DNA of 64,000 bases from Spongiactinospora rosea (GCF_003315795.1 NZ_QMEY01000005.1:186001-250000); one strand, 5' to 3'; positions 53,741 to 62,949 are shown, counted from the first letter of the stretch. The notes: generated by a model from the sequence alone, not told the origin. Made by a program: numbers and translations.

Positions 53741-54139
53741 GTGGCCGAACTCGGCGACGCGGAGAAGGCGCTGATCGACCGGCCCGTGTGCGGCTGGCTG
53801 ACGACGATACGGCCGGACGGCTCGCTGCACAGCACCGTCGTGTGGACCTACCTCGACGGCGACGACATCCTCGTCAGCACGCTGGTGGGCCGGGCCAAGG
53901 AGCGTCATCTGCGCAACGACCCGCGGATCTCGCTCAGCGTGCTCGACCCGGACGACCCCTACCACGCGCTGAGCGTGTCCGCCACGGCGGTGCTGGAGGA
54001 GGAGGGCGCCGAGGAGACGCTCGACCTGCTCGCCAAGAAGTACCTCGGCGTGGACGTCTACCCCGCCAGGGCGGAGGGCGACCGCCGGGTCAACGTGCGG
54101 ATCAGGCCCGAGCGGGTCTTCTACAAGCCCGGCGGCTGA
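53741..54139 (+). CDS. PPOX-class F420-dependent oxidoreductase (TIGR03618-like)
   Basis: 132 residues from GTG 53741, which has AAGGAGG 5 nt upstream. Split-barrel pattern: PVCGWLTTIRPDGSLHSTVVWTYLDGDDILVSTLVGRAKERHLRNDPRISLSVLDPDDPY. It resembles F420-dependent biliverdin/nitroreductase-like small enzymes. It is the third F420-linked gene in about 8 kb. The substrate is unknown. Confidence 0.87.
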   Translation: MAELGDAEKALIDRPVCGWLTTIRPDGSLHSTVVWTYLDGDDILVSTLVGRAKERHLRNDPRISLSVLDPDDPYHALSVSATAVLEEEGAEETLDLLAKKYLGVDVYPARAEGDRRVNVRIRPERVFYKPGG

Positions 54140-54191
54140 CCTTCGGGGCGTCCGGGCACGGCCCGCCGTACCAGGACGCCCCCGCCGGGCC

Positions 54192-55364
54192 TCAGCGGAA
54201 GGCCGGGACGCCGGTGAGCACCTGGCCGAGGGTGAGGGCGTGGACCTCCTCGGTGCCCTCGTAGGTGGCGACCGACTCCAGGTTCAGCATGTGCCGCATG
54301 ACGGGGTACTCCAGCGTGACGCCGTTGGCCCCGTGCAGGCCCCGGGCGAGCGCGGCCACCCGCTGGGCGGCGCGGACGTTCGCCATCTTCCCGAAGCTGA
54401 TGTGGGAGTGGTGGGCCTGCCCCGCGTCCTTGAGGCGGCCGATCTGCAGCGCGGTGAGCATCGACTGGTTGACGTCCACCAGCATGTCGGCGAGCTTGCG
54501 CTGGGTGAGCTGGAAGCCGCTGATGGGCCGGCCGAACTGCACCCGGCTGCCCGTGTAGTCCAGGGTGGCCTCAAGGCACGCCCGCGCCGCGCCCGCCGCG
54601 CCCCACACGATGCCGTACCGCGCCTCGCTGAGGCACGACAGCGGCGCGCGCAGCCCTTCGGCGGCGGGCAGCCGGGCCGCGTCCGGCAGGCGTACCTCGT
54701 CCAGGACCAGCTCCGAGGTGATCGACGCGCGCAGCGACAGCTTCTTGTGGATCACGTTGGCGGAGAAGCCCGGGGTGCCGCGCGGCACGATGAAGCCGCG
54801 GATGCCCTCCTCGGTGGCCGCCCACACGACCGCCACGTCGGCGACCGACCCGTTGGTGATCCACATCTTGGTGCCGCTGAGCACCCAGTCCGAGCCGTCC
54901 CGCCTGGCGCGGGTCCGCATCGAGCCGGGGTCGCTGCCCGAGTCGGGCTCGGTGAGCCCGAAGCAGCCGATGGCGTCGCCGCCCGCCATCGGGGGCAGCC
55001 ACTCCTGGCGCTGCTCCTCGCTGCCGTAGCGGTGGACGGCGGTCATGGCCAGCGACCCCTGCACCGAGACGAAGCTGCGCAGCCCGCTGTCCACCGCCTC
55101 AAGCTCCCGGCAGGCCAGGCCGTAGCTGACCGCGTTGGTGCCGGCGCAGCCGTAGCCGGACAGGTGCATGCCGAACACCCCGAGCGCGCCGAAGCCCTTG
55201 GCGACGCCGCGCGGGTCGGTGATGGTGCCCTCCTCGAACCAGTCGGCGACGTGGGGCAGCAGCTCGGTCCGCGAGTAGTCGCGGACGGTGTCGCGGATCG
55301 CCCGTTCCTCTTCGGAAAGGTCGCGGTCCACGGCGAGGAAGTCGTGCGGATCGGGCGTGTTCAT
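54192..55364 (-). CDS. Acyl-CoA dehydrogenase (glutaryl-CoA dehydrogenase-like)
   Basis: 390 residues from ATG 55364, overlapping the CoA-transferase stop by ATGA. FAD-binding motifs: CFGLTEPDSGSDPGSM and WVLSGTKMWITNGSVADVAVVWA. The catalytic Glu is in YEGTEEVHALTLGQVLTG, the GCDH-type position. N-terminal LRSFVSVQGSLAMTAVHRYGSEEQRQEWLPPMA is also GCDH-like. It oxidises a short or dicarboxylic acyl-CoA using ETF. Paired with a class III CoA transferase that would activate the acid. Confidence 0.9.
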   Translation of the reverse strand: MNTPDPHDFLAVDRDLSEEERAIRDTVRDYSRTELLPHVADWFEEGTITDPRGVAKGFGALGVFGMHLSGYGCAGTNAVSYGLACRELEAVDSGLRSFVSVQGSLAMTAVHRYGSEEQRQEWLPPMAGGDAIGCFGLTEPDSGSDPGSMRTRARRDGSDWVLSGTKMWITNGSVADVAVVWAATEEGIRGFIVPRGTPGFSANVIHKKLSLRASITSELVLDEVRLPDAARLPAAEGLRAPLSCLSEARYGIVWGAAGAARACLEATLDYTGSRVQFGRPISGFQLTQRKLADMLVDVNQSMLTALQIGRLKDAGQAHHSHISFGKMANVRAAQRVAALARGLHGANGVTLEYPVMRHMLNLESVATYEGTEEVHALTLGQVLTGVPAFR

Positions 55365-56575
55365 CGGCTCTCCTTGGGCGCGGAGGGGGTGGACGGTGTC
55401 GAGTGTGGCAGGGGTGGCGGCGGGGGCGGATCGGGGGCCTGACGGACGACCCCCGCCTGTTCCAGGCGGCCGATCTCCGCCTCGGTGAGGCCGAGTTCGG
55501 CCAGCAGCGGCCTGGTGTGCTGGCCGTGCAGCGGCGGCGGGTCCCTTCTGGGCGTGTACCCGCCGACCGCGAATCCGGTCCGCATGAGTTCGAGCGGGCC
55601 CGCGGTGGGGTGGGCGACGGTGACGGTCGCAGGCTGGTCCGCGGCGCGGATGGCCTCCAGCACCCCGCGGATCTTGCCGACCGGCACCCCGGCCTCGGTG
55701 AGCACACCGGTCCACTCCCCGGCGGTGCGGGTGCCGAACACGGCCTCCAGTTCGGCGATGAGCGCGTCGCGGTTGACGATCCGCCCGGGGTTGCTGGAGA
55801 AGCGCGGATCCCCGGCCAGATCGGGGCGGCCGATGGCGTGGCACAGCGCGCGGTACAGGCCGTCGTTCCCGGCCGCGACGGTGATCTCCCCGTCGGCGGT
55901 CGCGAAGGTCTGGTACGGCACGACGGTGGGGTGCGCGTTGCCGTAGCGCCCGGCCTCCTCGCCGGTGACCAGGGCGCTCTGCGCGACGTTGACCAGCCCC
56001 GAAAGCGCCGACTGCAGCAGGGAGACCTCGACCCGGCAGCCCGTCCCGGTCAGCGCCCGCCGGTGCAGCGGCCCGAGGATGGCCACGGCGGCGTTCAGCC
56101 CGGCGAGCACGTCGGCGATGGCCACGCCGACCTTGGTCGGGGTCTCGCCGGTGATGTGCATCAGGCCGCTCTCGGCCTGGACGACGGCGTCGAATCCGGG
56201 CCGGTCCGCGCCGCCGAACCCGGTGATCGAGCAGTACACGACGCCGGGGTTGCTCCGCCGCACCGCCTCGTAGCCGATGCCCAGCCGGTCGGCCACGCCG
56301 GGCCGGAAGTTCTCGATGATCACATCGGCCCGGTCGCACAGCCGCCGCGCGACCGCGCGGCCCTCCGGGTGCTTCAGGTCCAGCGCGATGTTCCGCTTGT
56401 TGCGGTTGACTGCGAGGTAGTAGGCGGCCTCGCCGCCGGCCTCCGGCGGGCCCCACGAGCGGGTCTCGTCGCCGTGCACGGGGTGCTCGACCTTGACCAC
56501 GTCGGCGCCCAGCTCGGCGAGCAGCATGGTCGCGTACGGCCCGGCCAGCACGCGGGAGAAGTCGGCCACCCGCAC
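55361..56575 (-). CDS. CaiB/BaiF-type class III CoA transferase
   Basis: 404 residues from GTG 56575. Family motifs: VADFSRVLAGPYATMLLAELGADVVKVEHPVHGD (with the catalytic Asp expected in the central Rossmann part), RNKRNIALDLKHPEGR, and ENFRPGV. It moves CoA between acyl-CoA and free acid. The start is odd: homologues usually begin with PPLAGVRV, and upstream in frame there is no ATG/GTG/TTG before a stop, but a strong GGGAGGT lies 4 nt before an ATC codon 23 codons earlier. Operon with the acyl-CoA dehydrogenase gene; divergent from the GntR gene. Confidence 0.88.
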   Translation of the reverse strand: MRVADFSRVLAGPYATMLLAELGADVVKVEHPVHGDETRSWGPPEAGGEAAYYLAVNRNKRNIALDLKHPEGRAVARRLCDRADVIIENFRPGVADRLGIGYEAVRRSNPGVVYCSITGFGGADRPGFDAVVQAESGLMHITGETPTKVGVAIADVLAGLNAAVAILGPLHRRALTGTGCRVEVSLLQSALSGLVNVAQSALVTGEEAGRYGNAHPTVVPYQTFATADGEITVAAGNDGLYRALCHAIGRPDLAGDPRFSSNPGRIVNRDALIAELEAVFGTRTAGEWTGVLTEAGVPVGKIRGVLEAIRAADQPATVTVAHPTAGPLELMRTGFAVGGYTPRRDPPPLHGQHTRPLLAELGLTEAEIGRLEQAGVVRQAPDPPPPPPLPHSTPSTPSAPKESR

Positions 56576-56727
56576 TCCGGCGAGGGGCGGGGCCGCCTCC
56601 GCGGGACGGTCACCGTTGTCGGATGGTCGGCTGATGGCTACCTCCCGGATCGTCCCTGATCATCCAGAATGAGATTCGGTCATCGGCTATGCGGCGGGCA
56701 AGCCGGCGCTGCCTGCTAGAATTTATA

Positions 56728-56737
56728 TTGGATCCAA
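56728..56737. promoter_or_regulatory. GntR/FadR-type operator TTGGATCCAA
   Basis: Perfect 10-bp palindrome in an AT-rich context (ATATTGGATCCAAAAT) between the divergent CoA-transferase and GntR genes. The TTGGATCCAA form is typical for FCD-domain GntR regulators, so autoregulation and control of the acyl-CoA operon are likely. Confidence 0.65.
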
Positions 56738-56814
56738 AATCCTAGCGCAATAGTCTCCTCGGCCCACCGCCCAGGGTATGATCACGCCTGACCCGAAGGG
56801 GGAGACGCACCCCG

Positions 56815-57480
56815 ATGAGCTTCACGTCAGGACCACCCCAGACCACCCAGCAGTACGTGCTGGACCACCTGCGGCGGGCCATCCTCACCGGCAGGCTCGC
56901 GCCCGGCAGCCCGATCAGGCAGGACGCCCTGGCCGAGCAGCTCGGAGTCAGCCGGGTGCCGCTCCGCGAGGCCCTGAAGATCCTTGAGGGCGAAGGCCAG
57001 GTGATCTACCGGCCGCGGCGCGGATACATGGTGGCCGAGCTGGCCCTCGAAGACTTCCTCGAGGTCTACCGGCTGCGCCAGATCCTGGAGGAGGAGGCCG
57101 TCCGCCGGGCCATCGACAAGATGACCGACGAGGACATCGAGCGGCTGGAGGAGGCGCACGAGGACGTGGTCGCCGCCGCCAAGTCCGGCGAGATCATCGC
57201 CATGGCCGCGGCCAACCGGCGCTTCCACTTCACCCTGATCGACGCGGCGGGCATGGCCAGGCTGTGCAAGTTCCTGAACATCCTGTGGGACGCCACCGAC
57301 GTCTACCGCTCGCTGTACTACGGCCAGGAGAGCAACCGCGAGCGCGTGGACCACGAGCACCGGGGCATCATCGAGGCGGTGCGCGCCCGCGACGCCGACA
57401 CCCTGGTACGCCGGCTGGACGACCACCGCACCGGCACCGTCGGCGCGTTCAGCGAGTTCCTCGCCCGCCGCGACTCCTGA
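56815..57480 (+). CDS. GntR-family regulator, FCD (FadR) type
   Basis: 221 residues. Winged helix at about 10-75 (YVLDHLRRAILTGRLAPGSPIRQDALAEQLGVSRVPLREALKILEGEGQV) and FCD ligand domain at about 85-210 with likely metal-binding residues (Asn/Arg/His in NRRFHFTLIDAAG and DHEHRGIIEAVRARD). Such regulators respond to acyl or organic acids. It is divergent from the CoA-transferase/acyl-CoA dehydrogenase operon across a TTGGATCCAA operator, its probable target. Confidence 0.9.
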   Translation: MSFTSGPPQTTQQYVLDHLRRAILTGRLAPGSPIRQDALAEQLGVSRVPLREALKILEGEGQVIYRPRRGYMVAELALEDFLEVYRLRQILEEEAVRRAIDKMTDEDIERLEEAHEDVVAAAKSGEIIAMAAANRRFHFTLIDAAGMARLCKFLNILWDATDVYRSLYYGQESNRERVDHEHRGIIEAVRARDADTLVRRLDDHRTGTVGAFSEFLARRDS

Positions 57481-57492
57481 GCGGGGCCGCCC

Positions 57493-58011
57493 TCAGACCT
57501 CCACCGGGCCGCCGCTGCGCCAGTAGTGGTCGTCGGCCCGGCTGAGCAGGCACTCGTCGATCAGGTAGCGGCGCAGCGCGGCGAAGTCGTGGTGGAAGGC
57601 GCGCAGCACGACGTTGACGTCCTTTTCCGGGTAGCGCACGCCCGGCTCGAAGAGCGTGACGATGTGCCGGAGCACCACCAGGCGCTTCTCCCGCCGCGCG
57701 GGGATCTCGCGCAGCCGGCCGTCGACCAGGAAGTGGCGCAGCACCCGCTCCTCCGGATCGGCGGGGGCGGCGGGCGCGGCGGCGGCGCGCAGCAGCCCGG
57801 CGAACCGCTCGGGGACGGCCCGCCAGCCCTCACCGGCGGGCTCGGCCAGCCCGCCGCGCGCCAGGCGGCGCAGCGCCCGGCCGGTCTCGGCGGGCGGCAG
57901 ACCGGCGTCGGCGGCCCGCCCGGTCAGCACCAGCGCCGACAGCACCCGCAGGGTGTCGGGCTGGGACAGCAGGCCGAGGACGCGCCTGGTCTCATCATCC
58001 GCCTCGGTCAT
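57493..58011 (-). CDS. DUF2087 protein with N-terminal helix-turn-helix
   Basis: 172 residues from ATG 58011 (ATG 58065 would extend it by 18 and overlap the P450 end). An ArsR-like N-terminal part (VLGLLSQPDTLRVLSALVLTGRAADAGLPPAETGRALRRLARGGL) and a C-terminal DUF2087 domain (VDGRLREIPARREKRLVVLRHIVTLFEPGVRYPEKDVNVVLRAFHHDFAALRRYLID). Usually annotated as a transcription-related protein; the effector is unknown. Downstream of the P450 on the same strand, so it may belong to that operon. Confidence 0.78.
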   Translation of the reverse strand: MTEADDETRRVLGLLSQPDTLRVLSALVLTGRAADAGLPPAETGRALRRLARGGLAEPAGEGWRAVPERFAGLLRAAAAPAAPADPEERVLRHFLVDGRLREIPARREKRLVVLRHIVTLFEPGVRYPEKDVNVVLRAFHHDFAALRRYLIDECLLSRADDHYWRSGGPVEV

Positions 58012-58049
58012 GCCGGGCGGGGGGACGGCTCGTGGCTCACGGTCCAACC

Positions 58050-59429
58050 CTAGGGGCGCGGACATCGCCCCGTCGCCTCAATATCCGCGAGGCTCTTCAC
58101 CGCGCCCTTCGCTGGGCCGGCCGTCCGGGCGAAGTACCGGCGGCACAGCCCCTTGTGCCGGGCGTCGAGCACCATGTAGGTGCCCAGCACGAGCTGGAGC
58201 GGGCTGCGCCAGACGTCCTCCCACCTGTCCTTGATCCGCATCCAGGTCAGCTCACCGGCTCGGGGGCGGGCGCCGCGCACCGTCACCAGGCACGGCCCCC
58301 GGTTGGGCAGCGAGCGGGTGTGCTGGGCCGAGGTGTGGAAGGACAGCGTGCGCAGCATCTCGCGGGCGGCGCCGCGGAGCGCGGCCGGGGCCAGGTGCCA
58401 GGCCGGGCACGGCCGGTTGGCGGCCATCCCGAACGGGATGTGGTTGGCGTGCTTGGCCGTCAGGGTCTCCCAGCGGTCCGGGTCGAACCGGTCGGGCTCT
58501 GCGTAGCCGATGCGGTGGAACTCGGGGTAGTTGAAGCACAGCACCGAGCCCGCGGGCAGTGTGGTGGCCTCGTCCACCTCGATGTCCGCCGAGGAGATCC
58601 GGTGCGCGACGCCGAACAGCGGGTAGAGCCGCATGGTCTCGGCGATCACGTGGTCGAAGCGCCGGTCGTCGGCGTCGGCCAGCTCCGCCTGGACGCCGGG
58701 GTGGGCGGCCAGCACCATCATCAGGTGGGCGGTGGCCTCCGCCTGCTGCACGACGCCGGTGTTGAAGAACGCGCCCTGCAGGTAGTACGCCTGCTCGCGG
58801 CGGGTCAGCCTGGACGGCAGCCGGTGCGGCACCCGGTCCAGGGCGCCGAGCAGGTAGCAGGTCAGCCGGTCGCGGACGCGCATGTGCCGCAGGCCGCAGC
58901 ACTTCAGCGAGGTCACCACGTCGTCGGCGTGCGCCACGATCAGCTCGCGGGCCTCCGGCGGGCAGCGCTCGCCGAACACGACCTCGTAGAAGAACTCCGC
59001 CCAGACCGGCATCATCAGGTCGCGCAGCCGTACGACCGAGGGGCGGCGCAGCCGCTCGATCGCCCGAGCCGTGCAGCGCGCCGCCAGTTCCTCGGCCTCG
59101 GTGGTCGGCATGGCCATGATGGCGCGCGTCGTACGCGCCACCTCGTCGTACCGCTCGCCCGGCTCCAGGTGCTCCTGGTGGACGTGGGAGCCGGGCGCGA
59201 GCCAGTACCAGAACAGGTCGGACAGGGCCGCGCCCCGGCTGCGCCCGTCCGCGGCCGGGTTGGAGTACACCTCGCGAAACCGCGACACCGGCACCTCCTC
59301 GCCCGGGATCGGCACGCCCTGCCGCCCGTTGACCGCGGTGAAGATCCGCACGCGCAGCGCGACCACCGCCTTGGGCAGCCAGTACGGCAGGCTGAGAATC
59401 CCCGCGGCGGCGGCCGCCCGGAAGATCAT
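58050..59429 (-). CDS. Atypical cytochrome P450 of the LanC-linked locus
   Basis: 459 residues from ATG 59429, overlapping the sulfotransferase stop by ATGA. K-helix Glu-x-x-Arg (AETMRLYPLFG), PERF-like DRFDPDRW, and haem loop IPFGMAANRPCPAW with thiolate Cys. The I-helix segment reads QGAFFNTGVVQQAEATAHL, lacking the acid-alcohol pair (D/E-T) used for O2 activation, so chemistry may be unusual (isomerase- or peroxide-type) or substrate-assisted. The N-terminus is hydrophobic but not a clear anchor. It is the last enzyme of the overlapping four-gene set. Confidence 0.87.
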   Translation of the reverse strand: MIFRAAAAAGILSLPYWLPKAVVALRVRIFTAVNGRQGVPIPGEEVPVSRFREVYSNPAADGRSRGAALSDLFWYWLAPGSHVHQEHLEPGERYDEVARTTRAIMAMPTTEAEELAARCTARAIERLRRPSVVRLRDLMMPVWAEFFYEVVFGERCPPEARELIVAHADDVVTSLKCCGLRHMRVRDRLTCYLLGALDRVPHRLPSRLTRREQAYYLQGAFFNTGVVQQAEATAHLMMVLAAHPGVQAELADADDRRFDHVIAETMRLYPLFGVAHRISSADIEVDEATTLPAGSVLCFNYPEFHRIGYAEPDRFDPDRWETLTAKHANHIPFGMAANRPCPAWHLAPAALRGAAREMLRTLSFHTSAQHTRSLPNRGPCLVTVRGARPRAGELTWMRIKDRWEDVWRSPLQLVLGTYMVLDARHKGLCRRYFARTAGPAKGAVKSLADIEATGRCPRP

Positions 59430-60103
59430 CGCTCGGCCGCCTTCGCCTGCGACTCGGCCATCCGCGCGGCGACCCGTCCCCAGAACCGGCCGGGGTCGTT
59501 CAGGTGCGGATACGGCTCGTCCGGCGGCTCGACGCCCAGGAAGGAGCACAACGGCTCCCACCCCGACCCCGGCTCGATCACCAGCAGCCGCTCGGCGGGC
59601 ACCTCGCGGCGAACCGCCGCGTTGTGCTCCTCGAAGACGGCGATCGCGTGGTCGCGGTCCTCGAACCGGCCGCCGAAGAACGGCCCGTCCCAGATCAGCC
59701 GCCGGGTGAAGTCGGTCATGACGTCCAGGCCGGGCACCACGCGCAGCGCCTCGGCCGCCCGGGGGTCGGCCGAGCTGCCGAACATCGGGTAGATCGTCTT
59801 GGCCACGCTGTCATACCAGCTCTGTGAGTCGCGGACGGTCAGGATGACCTTCGCCTCCGGGTAGGCCGCCACCAGTTCGCGCCAGAACGCCGCGCCCGGC
59901 CAGTCCACGCTGGCGGCGTATCCGTCGAACAGCGCGGGCAGGTCCACCCGCTCGCCGTCGGCGGCGGCCTGCCAGGCGGCCAGCCGCTCCGGGTGGTCCA
60001 GGACGTGCCTGCCGTGGAAGCAGGGGGCATAGCCCAGGTGTTCCAGCGCGGCCTTCAGCGACAGCGTCCCCGTCCGGCCGATTCCCGCCCCGATCACCTT
60101 CAC
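59426..60103 (-). CDS. Sulfotransferase-family protein
   Basis: 225 residues from GTG 60103 (GTGA overlap with the hydroxy-acid oxidase stop). PAPS 5'-phosphosulfate loop: VIGAGIGRTGTLSLKAALEHLGY. A second motif, AKVILTVRDSQSWYDS, fits the 3'-phosphate-binding site. It matches the short Sulfotransfer_4-like group common in actinomycetes. It should sulfate a hydroxyl or amine of the product made here; a nucleotide-binding role without sulfation cannot be excluded. Confidence 0.85.
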   Translation of the reverse strand: MKVIGAGIGRTGTLSLKAALEHLGYAPCFHGRHVLDHPERLAAWQAAADGERVDLPALFDGYAASVDWPGAAFWRELVAAYPEAKVILTVRDSQSWYDSVAKTIYPMFGSSADPRAAEALRVVPGLDVMTDFTRRLIWDGPFFGGRFEDRDHAIAVFEEHNAAVRREVPAERLLVIEPGSGWEPLCSFLGVEPPDEPYPHLNDPGRFWGRVAARMAESQAKAAER

Positions 60104-61215
60104 CGCGCGCACCCTTCCTTCGCCGTGCCGTTCATCACCAGGTCGCGGGGCACCTCCGAGGGGGCGGCGCAGCCGCACAGGGCGAGCGCGTTGGCCAGTT
60201 CCCGCCGCAGCATCGAAAGGACCGCGCCCACGCCGTCCTCGCCGCCCACGGCCAGGCCCCACATGATCGGGCGGCCGATCCCCACGGCCGCCGCGCCCAG
60301 CGCGAGGGCCTTGATCACATCGGTGCCCCGCCGTACTCCGCCGTCCAGCAGCAGCGGCACCCGCCCTGCCACCGCCTCGGCGATCCGCGGCAACTGCGCG
60401 ATGGTCGGCGGCGTGGTGTCGAGCTGCCGCCCGCCGTGGTTGGACACCACGATCCCGTCCACGCCGAGATCGGCCGCCAGGGCGGCGTCGGCGGGATGCA
60501 GCACGCCCTTGACCAGGATCGGCAGGTCCGTCGTCTCGCGCAGCCACTCGACGTGCCGCCAGGAGATCTCCGGGGAGAGTACCACCTGGCGGACCGACCC
60601 CGGCTCCCCGCCGCGCAGCTCGCGCAGGTTCTCGCAGCGCAGGCCCGGCGGCAGGTCGTGGAAGTCGTTGCGGTCGTTGCGCTCGGCGCGGCCCAGGGCG
60701 GGGGAGTCGGCGGTGACGACGAGCGCGCGGCACCCGGCGGCCTCGGCCCGCTGCACGATGGCCCGGGTGAACCCCAGGTCGGGCTGCGGGTAGAGCTGGA
60801 ACCACAGGCAGGGGTCCGTGGCGGCCTTGCGGGCCTCGGCGGCGACGTCCTCGATCGCCACCGTGGACAGCATCGCCGCGATCATGATGACGCCCTCGGC
60901 GGCGGCGGCCCTGGCCGTGGCGCGTTCGGCGTCGGGGTGGACCAGCCGGTGGAAGGCGGTGGGCGCGATCAGCACCGGCATCGACGCCTCGTGCCCGAGC
61001 AGGGTCGTGCGCAGCACGGGCTCGCCCGCGCCCCGCAGCACCCGGGGGACCAGGCACAGCCCGGCGAAGGCCGACTCGTTGGCGCGGACGGTCACCTCGT
61101 CCTGGGCGCCGCCGCGCACGTAGTCGGCGTGCACCGGATCGAGCACCAGGCGGGCGGCCAGCTCGAACTCGCGGACGTTGACCGGCGCCCCGTGCGGCAG
61201 GCTCGGAGCCGTCAT
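60100..61215 (-). CDS. FMN-dependent alpha-hydroxy-acid oxidase/dehydrogenase
   Basis: 371 residues from ATG 61215 (ATGA overlap with the monooxygenase gene). Glycolate-oxidase-type TIM barrel: PVLIAPTAFHRLVHPDAERATARAA, LWFQLYPQ, and the catalytic SNHGGRQLDTTPP. It oxidises a 2-hydroxy acid to a 2-oxo acid with O2 or another acceptor. Relatives in natural-product pathways act on lactate or mandelate-type substrates. The C-terminal CGCAA is unusual. Context implies a tailoring or precursor role. Confidence 0.9.
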   Translation of the reverse strand: MTAPSLPHGAPVNVREFELAARLVLDPVHADYVRGGAQDEVTVRANESAFAGLCLVPRVLRGAGEPVLRTTLLGHEASMPVLIAPTAFHRLVHPDAERATARAAAAEGVIMIAAMLSTVAIEDVAAEARKAATDPCLWFQLYPQPDLGFTRAIVQRAEAAGCRALVVTADSPALGRAERNDRNDFHDLPPGLRCENLRELRGGEPGSVRQVVLSPEISWRHVEWLRETTDLPILVKGVLHPADAALAADLGVDGIVVSNHGGRQLDTTPPTIAQLPRIAEAVAGRVPLLLDGGVRRGTDVIKALALGAAAVGIGRPIMWGLAVGGEDGVGAVLSMLRRELANALALCGCAAPSEVPRDLVMNGTAKEGCAR

Positions 61216-62777
61216 GCCCGCGCCGCCTTGGCCGGGCGGCAGGCCGTCGCCTTGACCAGGAAGTGGTCGAGGAAGGACCGCAGCGGGGCGCGGTGCTCGT
61301 CCTCGCTGGTCCAGTCGTTGTAGATGTCCTCGGCCAGGTGCAGGGCGGCGACCTGCTCGCCGTTGCGGTAGTGGCGGATGACCGGGTGCATGTACCGGTC
61401 CTCGTGGGCGGGATCGGCCTCCCAGGCGCGGCCCACGGCCACGTCGAAGGGGTCGATCGCGTCATGGCCCGCCCCGTACTCCAGGGTGACCGCGAAGCAG
61501 GACCGGTCGCCCCTGGCCCGCGCGTAGTCCACCGGCACCTCCTCCAGGTAGCTCACCGTTCCGTCCGGCCCGGGGACGATCAGGTCGCACAGGAAGGTGT
61601 ACTGGCTCCACAGCGCGGAGGAGCGGTTGAGCCGGGCGAGCACGGCGTCGGTCACCGCGCCGGCCTCGGCGGGCAGCCGCGCGGCGGGCCAGGGGACGCC
61701 CTCGTACTTCTGCTCCAGTACGCGGGTCAGCGCGAGGACGCCGTGCCTGAACCCGTGGATGAACGCGCTGGTGTACTTCTTGAAGTCGCGGACCTGGGTG
61801 AGCGTCCCGGCGAAGTAGAGCCCGGGGACGTTCACCGACTCCCACTCGTGGGTGAGCGCGGGGAACCTGCCGTGGATCGCGGTCTCCGGGCGGCAGGTCG
61901 GGCCGAAGATGGAGCCGTCCATGGCGAAGCCGGTGCAGGCGATCACCCGGTCGTAGGCAAGGCGGACGACCTTGTCCCTGCGCGAGTACGCCATGGTGAC
62001 GAGGTATTCGCCGTCGCGCCGCTCGATGTCCTGGATCGTCGCGTCCAAGACCATGTTCTGGGTCTTGAGCTGGTAGGTGTCCAGGAAGTTGTTGTTGACC
62101 GCGCGCAGGTGGCCGATGAAGTGCGTGCGCCAGGCGAACTTGATCGACTCCGGGCCGGCCAGGTGGATCAGGGCGGCCTTCTCCACCAGGTTGTCGGCGG
62201 TCTCGAAGGCGGAGTTGCCCTTGCCGATGATCAGCACCCGCTGGTCGGTGAAGTCCTCGGGGTCGATGGAGACGTCCGTGTACGACTCGGCGGTCTCGAT
62301 GCCCGGGATGGGCGGCAGGTACGACCGGCCGAAGCCGGTGGCCACCACCACGCGCCTGGCGCGGAAGACCCGGCCGCCCGAGGCGTGGACGGCGAAGCCT
62401 CCGTCCTCGCGCTCGATCCGCTCCACCGGGCAGTCGTGGACGACCGGGAGCCGGTGGGCCTTGGCGAAGTCGATGAGGTAGCGGACGTAGTCGCCCGCGT
62501 CGGGGAAGTAGCGTTCGGTGTAGCGGGTGAAGAGGAGTTCCGGGTCGTCGCTGAGCAGGGAGTTCCAGTCCATGCGCAGGGCCAGTTCCGGGTCGCTCCA
62601 GCCGGTGTGCGGCTTGTTTATGGAGATCATCCGGCGGTGGCGGGGGTAGGTCCGGTAGAACGTGCCCGGGGTCGCGCCGGCCTCCAAGATGACGTATTCG
62701 CGCCCTGCCTTCCCCAGGAAGTAGCCGAGTTGCAGCCCGGCCGGTCCCGCTCCGATCACCAGGTAGTCCACATCCAT
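61212..62777 (-). CDS. Flavin-dependent monooxygenase (FOXRED2-like)
   Basis: 521 residues from ATG 62777. FAD site VIGAGPAGLQLGYFLGKAG, an FMO-like NADPH site IIGKGNSAFETADNLVE, and ATG-type motifs (VVVATGFGRSYLPP; VIACTGFAMDG). An extra C-terminal region of about 120 residues (after 400) resembles the FOXRED2 group rather than Baeyer-Villiger enzymes. Likely N-, S- or C-hydroxylation with O2. It is the first gene of a four-gene operon with 4-bp overlaps and is divergent from the LanC-like gene. Confidence 0.88.
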   Translation of the reverse strand: MDVDYLVIGAGPAGLQLGYFLGKAGREYVILEAGATPGTFYRTYPRHRRMISINKPHTGWSDPELALRMDWNSLLSDDPELLFTRYTERYFPDAGDYVRYLIDFAKAHRLPVVHDCPVERIEREDGGFAVHASGGRVFRARRVVVATGFGRSYLPPIPGIETAESYTDVSIDPEDFTDQRVLIIGKGNSAFETADNLVEKAALIHLAGPESIKFAWRTHFIGHLRAVNNNFLDTYQLKTQNMVLDATIQDIERRDGEYLVTMAYSRRDKVVRLAYDRVIACTGFAMDGSIFGPTCRPETAIHGRFPALTHEWESVNVPGLYFAGTLTQVRDFKKYTSAFIHGFRHGVLALTRVLEQKYEGVPWPAARLPAEAGAVTDAVLARLNRSSALWSQYTFLCDLIVPGPDGTVSYLEEVPVDYARARGDRSCFAVTLEYGAGHDAIDPFDVAVGRAWEADPAHEDRYMHPVIRHYRNGEQVAALHLAEDIYNDWTSEDEHRAPLRSFLDHFLVKATACRPAKAARA

Positions 62778-62949
62778 GGGCGGTCTCCCGTTATAGACCC
62801 ATATGACCGATCCTGTGCGCAGGTGTAATACGGGAGAGGAGACGCTCTGGATTCACCGGGATGATAACGATCCAGGGCATGGCGGAGTGACGCCCCGGCC
62901 GGGTGTGCGCCGGGCGTAAGGTGGACGCGTACGCGGTTCTCCGTAGGCG

